A stretch of 6,229 nucleotides of DNA from assembly GCA_946885755.1 (NCBI GenBank), contig CAMPHB010000086.1:1-6229 (forward strand). Direction: 5' to 3'. The position numbers were made by a program, and so were the translations under genes. The notes under the pieces were generated by a model that did not search any database, had not been told where the DNA came from, and saw nothing but the letters and a program-made list of their open reading frames with translations. The first letter of the stretch is position 1. Each line of letters starts with the position of its first letter. Shown piece by piece: positions 1 through 5,052 of this stretch. The DNA comes from an uncultured Methylophaga sp. (GTDB taxonomy: Bacteria; Pseudomonadota; Gammaproteobacteria; Nitrosococcales; Methylophagaceae).

Positions 1-396
1 GATTTCTTCTGGCTGATAACCATACAGCGCTGTCGAGGCTTTATTAAAATGCTGAATATTGCCGGCAGCATCAATGGTAATAACACTTTCCAGCGTATGA
101 TCAAGCAAGGTTTGCAGGCGCTCACTTTCGCGTTTGGCGTGGAGTTCGAGTTGTTTGCGACGTTGCAGCTCGGCTTCCAGTTCAGCAGTTTTTGACTCTA
201 CCAAGGCATTAAGCTGTTTAGCGTGACGGCGTTTCAGACTGAAACCAAGCACCAGTAATACGGCAATAAAAATCAATAAAACCGCCAGTAATTGCCAAAG
301 GTTTTGTCCGACATGTTGTAACGGCGCTTCAGCACGGACCATTTTACTGGGTAGCACTAACAGAAGCAGCGGGGAAAATAGCGGATAGCCGGACAT
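1..396 (-). CDS. Membrane-anchored PAS-domain sensor protein, N-terminal part (truncated by window edge)
   Basis: I translated this frame by hand: it is open for 132 codons from an ATG at 396 to the window edge, with no stop. Residues 1-24 form a hydrophobic leader (run of Leu at 10-15, then a short region ending RAEA) that could be a signal peptide. Residues 34-54 are a strong membrane segment, followed by basic KRRH. Residues 58-97 are charged and heptad-like, suggesting a coiled coil. From about 95 a PAS domain begins: the pattern LLDHTLESVITIDAAGNI, then FNKA and a YGYQPEEI-like stretch, is typical of PAS folds. An AAGAG ribosome site lies 5 bases upstream of the ATG. The output domain (histidine kinase, GGDEF or EAL) is outside the window, so the signalling type is unknown. 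It follows lptB by 69 bases on the same strand and may be co-transcribed. I am sure of the coding frame and the PAS start, not of the function. Confidence 0.82.
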   Translation of the reverse strand, partial: MSGYPLFSPLLLLVLPSKMVRAEAPLQHVGQNLWQLLAVLLIFIAVLLVLGFSLKRRHAKQLNALVESKTAELEAELQRRKQLELHAKRESERLQTLLDHTLESVITIDAAGNIQHFNKASTALYGYQPEEI

Positions 397-435
397 AAAC
401 ACTCTTGTTGGCAGGTTTAGCGCATCTTAACCTGC

Positions 436-451
436 GCAGCTCGCCAGCTGC
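436..451 (-). other. Small stem-loop between lptB and the PAS gene
   Basis: A perfect 6-bp inverted repeat (GCAGCT / AGCTGC) with a 4-base loop lies 14 bases after the lptB stop. No run of T follows it on the minus strand, so it is not a convincing intrinsic terminator. It could be a weak attenuator or an mRNA 3'-end stabiliser, or chance. A TATAAA hexamer at 462-457 is the only promoter-like element nearby, and I see no good -35 partner. Whether the PAS gene has its own promoter is unresolved. Confidence 0.25.
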
Positions 452-465
452 CAGTATTTATAGTG

Positions 466-1191
466 TCAGAGACGAAACTCACGGCCGAGATAAACACTGA
501 GTACTTTTTTATCCTGGAGGATCTCATCAGGCGTGCCACGGGCAATCACTTCACCCTCATTAAAAATATAGGCGCGCTGACAGACGCTGAGTGTTTCGCG
601 GACGTTATGATCGGTAATTAGGATACCGATACCGCGCTCCGCCAGCTCTTTAATAATGCCCTGAATATCCAGTACCGAAATGGGATCGACCCCGGCAAAC
701 GGTTCATCCAGCAGAATAAATTGCGGCTCCATGGCCAGCGCCCGGGCGATTTCAACGCGGCGGCGTTCACCACCGGACAGCGCCATACCCAGTGAACTGC
801 GAATATGACTGATATGAAAATCTTCGAGCAGCCGTTCCAGCAAATCATCCTGGGCATCGGCAGGCAAGTCTTTGCGGGTTTCGATAATCGCTTTGAGATT
901 GTCTTCGACGCTGAGTTTGCGAAAAACCGAGGCTTCCTGCGGCAGATAACCGATGCCCAGTTGCGCCCGCTGATGGATAGGATCGTGGGTCAGCTCTTGA
1001 TGATCCAGAAAAATATGGCCGTGATCCACCGGGATCAGGCCGACAATCATATAAAAGCTGGTGGTTTTACCAGCCCCGTTAGGGCCCAGCAAACCGACAA
1101 TTTCACCGCTGTTCACTTCCAGCGATATATTTTTCACCACCTGCCGGTCGCCGAAACGCTTGGCAAGCTGCTGTGCAGAAAGTTTACTCAT
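466..1191 (-). CDS. lptB: LPS export system ATP-binding protein LptB
   Basis: Cytoplasmic ABC ATPase that, as a dimer with LptF and LptG, powers extraction of LPS from the inner membrane into the LptC-LptA bridge. The 241 residues match the usual LptB length and are complete. Visible motifs: Walker [10 protein letters not shown] at 36-44, Q-loop YLPQEAS at 82-88 (Q85), Phe90-Arg91 at the position where Escherichia coli LptB contacts the LptF/LptG coupling helices, signature [13 protein letters not shown] at 138-150, Walker [13 protein letters not shown] at 159-170 with catalytic Glu163, and switch His195 in [10 protein letters not shown]. The C-terminus YLGREFRL is typical of LptB. It starts 12 bases after the lptA stop. 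The sequence just upstream of the ATG (GTTTCGCTGCTG) has no clear Shine-Dalgarno motif, which suggests translation coupled to lptA. lptF and lptG are not in the window, as is common. Identification is secure. Confidence 0.98.
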   Translation of the reverse strand: MSKLSAQQLAKRFGDRQVVKNISLEVNSGEIVGLLGPNGAGKTTSFYMIVGLIPVDHGHIFLDHQELTHDPIHQRAQLGIGYLPQEASVFRKLSVEDNLKAIIETRKDLPADAQDDLLERLLEDFHISHIRSSLGMALSGGERRRVEIARALAMEPQFILLDEPFAGVDPISVLDIQGIIKELAERGIGILITDHNVRETLSVCQRAYIFNEGEVIARGTPDEILQDKKVLSVYLGREFRL

Positions 1192-1203
1192 CAGCAGCGA
1201 AAC

Positions 1204-1992
1204 TTAGTTTTCGTTGATGTAACGCTGGTTAACCCAGCCGATTACCGATTCGCCATCAATCAGACCTTTCACCTGTGCCCAGTCATTTTGCCGGGTCAGG
1301 ATCAACAGCTCGGTATTGGCGGCAAAGGTTGCCAGTTTTTCATACTGCACACCAGGACCGGTGCGGACATTCAAAGCGGTTTCAATCAGGCCCGTCGGGT
1401 ATTGGGTATCGCTGGTTTGTTCGGGGGCCGGTGTTGTTTCCACTGTAGCCGCTGGTGTTTCTGGCGCTTTGTTTTTATCACGCTGGCCGGGTGGCTGAAT
1501 AGTGACATGGACACGGCCGCTGGTGCGGGTTTCACCATCAATTTCAACCGGTCCGGAATTGGCGAACACCACATCTTTGGCGATATCGTATTCAATGCGG
1601 TTGCCTTTGAATTCATCACCGTTTTGCCAGACATAACCCTGACCAATCAGGTAGATTTTTTCCTCAGCGGCCATATAATCCATGCGCAGTGCCTTGGCGC
1701 GAACCGGTTCTTCGCCTTGTTTATGTACCTGTTTGTAAGTGGCCAGTTTGCCTTCGGCAACGGCTTTTTTCAGCTGTTTGTTTTCATCGTAATAAAAAGT
1801 GATGACATCACCTTCAATACGCAAAGTGCCCTGCGTCAGAATGGCGTCACCTTTGTACTGGGCAACACCTGAGGCATCATCCATCTGTGCATGATCAGCT
1901 TCGATATTAATCGGTTGATCACGATCGCTGGGTAAAGCCCAGGCACTGATTGGCAGCCAAAATAACAGCAGACTAGTTTGCAGCAGGCGCAT
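1204..1992 (-). CDS. lptA: Periplasmic LPS bridge protein LptA with an extra C-terminal SH3b domain
   Basis: LptA forms the beta-jellyroll bridge that carries LPS across the periplasm from LptC to LptD. From the ATG at 1992 the protein has 262 residues, against about 185 for E. coli LptA. Residues 1-19 are a signal peptide ending SAWA. Residues about 23-165 are the OstA/LptA domain: DQPINIEADHAQMDD, YKGDAILTQGTLRIEGD, then VFANSGPVEIDGETRTSGRVHV. Residues about 166-199 are a Pro/Thr/Glu-rich linker. Residues 200-262 form a bacterial SH3 (SH3b) domain with ALNVRTGPGVQYEKL near its start and GWVNQRYI near its end. The frame is continuous, so this is a true fusion in this sequence. GAGGA lies 7 bases before this ATG. 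An adjacent ATG at 1995 is only 4 bases from it and is the alternative start. The start overlaps the end of lptC by 20 bases. The LptA assignment is secure; the role of the extra domain is unknown. Confidence 0.95.
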   Translation of the reverse strand: MRLLQTSLLLFWLPISAWALPSDRDQPINIEADHAQMDDASGVAQYKGDAILTQGTLRIEGDVITFYYDENKQLKKAVAEGKLATYKQVHKQGEEPVRAKALRMDYMAAEEKIYLIGQGYVWQNGDEFKGNRIEYDIAKDVVFANSGPVEIDGETRTSGRVHVTIQPPGQRDKNKAPETPAATVETTPAPEQTSDTQYPTGLIETALNVRTGPGVQYEKLATFAANTELLILTRQNDWAQVKGLIDGESVIGWVNQRYINEN

Positions 1993-2548
1993 CATATTGT
2001 CCTCGTACCCTTGAGTGCAGGTTAATGGTTTCTTCTTTAAGCGCTGCATGGAACCCCACTGAGTGGGTATCGCCATTGGGCGAGCGCATCAGTACCGGGC
2101 GGTCAGTGTAGGCCGTATTGTTGATAGTATCGAGATGCAACAATTCGGTTAGCAACTGAATTTCCGGCTGATCTTTATTGGTGATAATAACATTGCCAGT
2201 CAGCTTAATGTGTTCGCCTTTACCACTGGTATCGGCGCGATCCGCCTGCATGATCCAGTCATCATTATCGACGGCAATATGCAGGGCATTGGGATTAATG
2301 ATTTCGGTGCGATCGCCGTCCGGATAATGTGACGCTTCGCTGCCTTCAATAATACGCTGCGGCTGGCCATTCATATCCATCACCGTCATGGTAAAGTCGG
2401 TCATACTGTAATCACTGGTGCGCTCGACCTGCATATCACCTGACGCCTGACCACTGCTGTCGTTATCAAACAACAGCCATAAAGTCAGTAACACCGCCGC
2501 GACCAGCAGCAGCCGCAATGGCCACGATAAATTAAAAATGGCGTTCAA
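1973..2548 (-). CDS. lptC: LPS export system inner-membrane protein LptC
   Basis: Bitopic inner-membrane protein that takes LPS from LptB2FG and hands it to LptA. It has 191 residues, the usual family length. Residues 9-27 are a single N-terminal membrane segment (LLLVAAVLLTLWLLF), followed by a periplasmic jellyroll domain. Family-like blocks are DYSMTDFTMTVMDMNGQP at 46-63, HYPDGDRTEIINP at 74-86, and a C-terminal TDRPVLMRSPNGDTHSVG leading to LHSRVRGQYDAP. The start codon is TTG at 2548, with AGGA 5 bases upstream. The next residues lead straight into the membrane segment and no better ATG exists, so TTG is the supported start. It overlaps the end of kdsC by 17 bases and the start of lptA by 20 bases, indicating tight translational coupling across kdsC-lptC-lptA. 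Confidence 0.94.
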   Translation of the reverse strand: MNAIFNLSWPLRLLLVAAVLLTLWLLFDNDSSGQASGDMQVERTSDYSMTDFTMTVMDMNGQPQRIIEGSEASHYPDGDRTEIINPNALHIAVDNDDWIMQADRADTSGKGEHIKLTGNVIITNKDQPEIQLLTELLHLDTINNTAYTDRPVLMRSPNGDTHSVGFHAALKEETINLHSRVRGQYDAPAAN

Positions 2549-3053
2549 TTTGATCCTGTAAATTGCCCTGGGCTTCCATAATCAGCTCACAGACCTCACG
2601 TGCCGCGCCCTGACCACCACAAGATGGCGTGATCCAATGCGCGTGTTGTTTCACCCGTGCATCAGCATCCTGTACCGCAACAGCCAAGCCGACACGGCTC
2701 ATAATGGCCAGATCCACCCAGTCATCACCGACATAAGCACACTGTTCGGGTTGTATATTCAATTTGTTAATCAGTTCTTCGTAAGCCGGCAATTTGATCC
2801 GCTGCCCCTGATAAACATGGTTGATGCCAAGACCGTTCATCCGGTGTTCCACCGTTTTGGAAGTACGGCCGGTAATAATGGCAATTTCGACTCCGGTATA
2901 TTGCAGCAGTTTCATACCGTGGCCGTCACGCGAATGAAACGCCTTATATTCCTGACCATCATCGCCGATAATAATGCGGCCGTCGGTGAGCACACCGTCC
3001 ACATCAAAAATCAGCAGCTTTATGTCTTTGGCGCGGGCCAGAATGTCTTGCAT
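2532..3053 (-). CDS. kdsC: 3-deoxy-D-manno-octulosonate 8-phosphate phosphatase KdsC
   Basis: HAD-superfamily phosphatase that hydrolyses Kdo 8-phosphate to Kdo and phosphate in the cytoplasm, the last step before CMP activation of Kdo for the LPS inner core. The 173 residues fit the short, cap-less KdsC form that works as a tetramer. HAD motif I is FDVDGVLTDG at 16-25 (nucleophile Asp17, acid/base Asp19). Motif II is ITGRTS at 60-65. Motif III Lys is K87 in YQGQRIKLPAY. Motif IV is GDDWVD at 109-114. The C-terminal GGQGAAREVCELI is the family's active-site tail. The ATG at 3053 has AGGA 6 bases upstream and sits 12 bases after the kdsD stop. All catalytic residues are present, so the enzyme should be active. 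Confidence 0.97.
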   Translation of the reverse strand: MQDILARAKDIKLLIFDVDGVLTDGRIIIGDDGQEYKAFHSRDGHGMKLLQYTGVEIAIITGRTSKTVEHRMNGLGINHVYQGQRIKLPAYEELINKLNIQPEQCAYVGDDWVDLAIMSRVGLAVAVQDADARVKQHAHWITPSCGGQGAAREVCELIMEAQGNLQDQIERHF

Positions 3054-3065
3054 GGTAATTCCTGA

Positions 3066-4043
3066 TTAAACAACACCGGCACGCAGTAAATCGTGCATAT
3101 TCAGTGCACCTACCAGTTGTTGCTGTTGATTAACAATAAGCAGGGCATTGATTTTATGTTGTTCCATCAATGTCAGTGCTTCAGCTGCCAGCATGTCTGG
3201 CCGGCCGGTCTTGCAGTTGCGGGTCATATGATCCTGCAGTTTGGCACTGCGGATATCAACGGTTTGCGCCAATACACGGCGCAAATCGCCATCGGTAAAA
3301 ATACCGGTCAGTTCGCCGGCATCATTAACAGCGGCGGTCATGCCCAGACTTTTGTTACTCATTTCGATTAGCGCATCGCCGAGCAGGGCATTTTCGTGGA
3401 TCTGCGGAATAGCGCTGTCTTTGTGCATGATATCGCTGACATGTAACAACAAGCGCCGGCCGAGATTGCCGCCGGGATGTGATAAAGCAAAATCCTCAGC
3501 GGTAAAACCGCGGGCTTCCAGCAGGGCGATCGCCAGGGCATCACCCATCACCAGCGTTGCCGTGGTGCTGGAAGTAGGCGCCAGCCCCAGCGGACAGGCT
3601 TCTTTTTCAACGCTGACATCCAGATGGGCACTGGCACATTGCGCCAGTGTGGAATGCGGCCGGCCAGTCATGGCAATAAGCGGGACACCAAGTCGTTTTA
3701 TTAACGGCAAAATGGTCAGAATTTCGCTGGTTTCGCCGGAATTTGATAAGGCAATGACCACATCCTGAGCGGTGATCATGCCCAAATCACCGTGACTGGC
3801 CTCACCGGGATGGACAAAAAATGCCGGGCTGCCGGTACTGGCTAAAGTCGCCGCCAGTTTGCCGCCGATATGCCCCGATTTGCCCATGCCGATAACAACA
3901 ATACGGCCCTGACAAGCCAGTAAATATTCACAGGCTTTGATAAAAGTGGCATCAATCCGGGCGCGCAGTGCTTGTACCGCGCTGATTTCGGTATCAATGA
4001 CGGCAATGGCCAATGCGGTTAATTTGTCAGCTTCCAGTGTCAT
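3066..4043 (-). CDS. kdsD: D-arabinose 5-phosphate isomerase KdsD
   Basis: Converts D-ribulose 5-phosphate to D-arabinose 5-phosphate, the first committed precursor of Kdo. The 325 residues closely match E. coli KdsD (328). The SIS domain spans about 44-177 with GMGKSGHIGGKLAATLASTG, HPGEASHGDLGMI, SNSGETSEI and KEACPLGLAPTSSTT. The residues equivalent to the E. coli active-site set Lys59, Glu111, Glu152 and His193 are present as Lys55, Glu107, Glu148 and His189. Two CBS domains follow at about 204-262 (GIFTDGDLRRVL) and 269-325, ending HDLLRAGVV. An in-frame TGA two codons before the ATG at 4043 rules out an upstream start. The only ribosome-site-like GGAA abuts the ATG, so initiation may be weak. 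It is the first gene of the kds-lpt operon. Confidence 0.98.
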   Translation of the reverse strand: MTLEADKLTALAIAVIDTEISAVQALRARIDATFIKACEYLLACQGRIVVIGMGKSGHIGGKLAATLASTGSPAFFVHPGEASHGDLGMITAQDVVIALSNSGETSEILTILPLIKRLGVPLIAMTGRPHSTLAQCASAHLDVSVEKEACPLGLAPTSSTTATLVMGDALAIALLEARGFTAEDFALSHPGGNLGRRLLLHVSDIMHKDSAIPQIHENALLGDALIEMSNKSLGMTAAVNDAGELTGIFTDGDLRRVLAQTVDIRSAKLQDHMTRNCKTGRPDMLAAEALTLMEQHKINALLIVNQQQQLVGALNMHDLLRAGVV

Positions 4044-4080
4044 TTCCGGTCAAAAATTTCAGCTGTAATTCAAAGAGCGC

Positions 4081-4107
4081 AGTATACCTGAGCGCTGGTG
4101 ACGTCGG
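4081..4107 (-). promoter_or_regulatory. Candidate sigma-70-type promoter for the kdsD-lptB operon
   Basis: On the minus strand the hexamer TATACT (4086-4081) matches the -10 consensus at 5 of 6 positions. The best -35-like hexamer is CCGACG (4107-4102), only 3 of 6 and with a short 15-base spacer, so any promoter here is weak or activator-assisted. Start of transcription would be near 4074, giving a leader of about 31 bases before kdsD. The upstream terminator at 4142-4171 means a promoter is needed in this interval. I found no sigma-E -35 element (GGAACTT) here, although kds/lpt genes in E. coli have sigma-E promoters. Confidence 0.4.
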
Positions 4108-4141
4108 CCATTAAACGCTGCTGGTTTCTGTCCGCGGGCAT

Positions 4142-4171
4142 AAAAAAACCGGACAGGGTCCGGTTTTTTTT
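4142..4171. terminator. Bidirectional rho-independent terminator after mlaA
   Basis: A perfect stem CCGGAC / GTCCGG (4149-4154 with 4158-4163), loop AGG, is flanked by seven A on the left and eight T on the right, so the paired stem can extend into A-T pairs. Read on the minus strand it gives a GC stem followed by T7, starting 19 bases after the mlaA stop, which should end the mlaA transcript. The mirrored T8 would also stop transcripts coming from the other direction. It separates mlaA from the kds-lpt operon. Confidence 0.93.
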
Positions 4172-4189
4172 ATTGCTATTCGAAGTGCC

Positions 4190-4921
4190 TTACTGCATAT
4201 CATCAAACAGATCAAAGTCATCTTCACCTTCGGGCGGGTTGCCATCGTGAACCAGATATTCACGACGTTGCAGATAGGCATCACGTACGTAGGCATATTC
4301 ATCATCGGTTGCTTCAGCCAGCACTTTACCGGCTTTCAACAAACGGGCGCGGGTATCTATTAACCGGATACCAGCCAGCGCCAGCCGCGCATCGTCACCT
4401 TCAACATACATGACCGGATCGGTAAACATATCGCCCACCAGGCCAAAGCTGTCACGCACTGTGCGCGGGCCAAACAGTGGCAGCACCACATAAGCACCCG
4501 GCTCAAAACCCCATGCACCTAAGGTTTGACCGAAGTCTTCATTATTTTTCTTGTGTCCCGCATGACCGGCAACATCAAAAATACCAAACACACCAACAGT
4601 CGTGTTCAGACCAAAACGGCCGGCATCATGTGCCGCTTGCTGAAACTTACCCTGTAACAAGTCGTTGATGATTACCGTAATTTCGTTGAGGTTACTGAAG
4701 AAATTGCTGATACCCCAGCTGACAGGCTCCGGCACCACGGCTTCATAACCCTGCGCCACCGGTTTAATGATGGCTTTATCAAGCGTGTCATTAAACTTAT
4801 ACATGGCCCGGTTGTAATCTTCATACGGATCCTGAGGATTGTTATAAGTGCTGGCACAGCCACTTAAAAAAGCCAGCATGGCAATCATTGCCAAAGCACG
4901 CGCGGAGTTGAAATAAGTCAT
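4190..4921 (-). CDS. mlaA: MlaA/VacJ outer-membrane lipoprotein for phospholipid asymmetry
   Basis: MlaA is the outer-membrane component of the Mla pathway. It sits with porins and removes phospholipids from the outer leaflet, passing them to periplasmic MlaC. The 243 residues from the ATG at 4921 match the family (E. coli 251). The signal sequence carries a lipobox LSGC at 19-22; Cys22 is followed by Ala, consistent with sorting to the outer membrane. Family blocks are DPYEDYNRAMYKFND at 31-45, SNFFSNLNEI at 72-81, GRFGLNTTVGVFGIFDVA at 101-118, NEDFGQTLGAWG at 127-138 and YVVLPLFGPRTVRDS at 144-158. The C-terminal 16 residues are very acidic. AGGGA lies 8 bases before this ATG. An in-frame GTG at 4966 would add 15 residues before the signal peptide and is less likely. 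mlaFEDCB are not in the window. The gene is single and ends in its own terminator. Confidence 0.96.
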   Translation of the reverse strand: MTYFNSARALAMIAMLAFLSGCASTYNNPQDPYEDYNRAMYKFNDTLDKAIIKPVAQGYEAVVPEPVSWGISNFFSNLNEITVIINDLLQGKFQQAAHDAGRFGLNTTVGVFGIFDVAGHAGHKKNNEDFGQTLGAWGFEPGAYVVLPLFGPRTVRDSFGLVGDMFTDPVMYVEGDDARLALAGIRLIDTRARLLKAGKVLAEATDDEYAYVRDAYLQRREYLVHDGNPPEGEDDFDLFDDMQ

Positions 4922-4956
4922 CGGGCCGTTCCCTGAAAAATTGCACAGTTCGGCAA

Positions 4957-4986
4957 ATAATCTCACGCCGGCTCGGCACCGATCAA
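4957..4986 (-). promoter_or_regulatory. Candidate mlaA promoter
   Basis: Minus-strand TTGATC (4986-4981, 4 of 6 to -35) and GATTAT (4962-4957, 4 of 6 to -10) are separated by 18 bases. A TG one base before the -10 gives an extended -10 form. Predicted start is near 4950, leaving a leader of about 29 bases that includes the AGGGA ribosome site. The -35 lies inside the dyad GATCAAGTGATC, which could serve as an operator. This is a by-eye assignment and is modest. Confidence 0.35.
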
Positions 4987-4992
4987 GTGATC
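4981..4992. repeat. Short dyad overlapping the mlaA -35 candidate
   Basis: GATCA-AG-TGATC is a perfect 5-bp inverted repeat with a 2-base centre. It has the size and symmetry of a dimeric repressor half-site pair and coincides with the proposed -35 hexamer of mlaA. The centre is too short for a stable 5-bp RNA hairpin, so a DNA-binding role is more plausible than an RNA one. It may also be chance. Confidence 0.35.
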
Positions 4993-4993
4993 T

Positions 4994-5040
4994 GTTGTAA
5001 TCAGGTCATACCTGAAACGCTTATGTGGCGTAATTACAAC
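4994..5040. repeat. Nested inverted repeats with three-way-junction geometry upstream of mlaA
   Basis: Outer arms GTTGTAAT (4994-5001) and ATTACAAC (5033-5040) are perfect 8-bp complements. Inside them lie TCAGGT-CAT-ACCTGA (5001-5015, 6-bp arms) and ACGC-TTATGTG-GCGT (5017-5031, 4-bp arms). Only single A residues (5016, 5032) join the helices, and T5001 could pair with either A5015 or A5033. The whole 47-base element can therefore be drawn as a compact three-helix junction on either strand. It lies between the glycosyltransferase stop and the mlaA promoter candidate. It could be an operator array, a structured 3' end of the glycosyltransferase mRNA, or chance. I recognise no known RNA family in it. 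Confidence 0.45.
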
Positions 5041-5052
5041 GAAGTGGCTGCA

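Noticed and set aside
805..1872. Long open frame on the plus strand (355 codons) opposite lptB and lptA
   Set aside because: It lies entirely antisense to two firmly identified genes, its product shows no recognisable domain, and it is rich in Phe, Gln and His as expected from the reverse of these codons.
1996..2076. Longer lptA reading frame starting at 2076
   Set aside because: It would bury the signal peptide behind 28 residues that are only the out-of-frame end of lptC; the ATG pair at 1992/1995 has a GAGGA site.
3241..3768. Plus-strand open frames opposite kdsD and kdsC
   Set aside because: They are antisense to complete enzymes with intact catalytic motifs and have no recognisable products or ribosome sites.
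4044..4141. Sigma-E promoter for the kds-lpt operon
   Set aside because: No sequence close to GGAACTT with a suitable -10 was found on the minus strand; only the TATACT element is supported.
4922..4966. Upstream GTG start for mlaA at 4966
   Set aside because: It would place 15 residues, including an acidic one and a cysteine, before the lipoprotein signal sequence; the ATG at 4921 has a good ribosome site and standard signal-peptide length.
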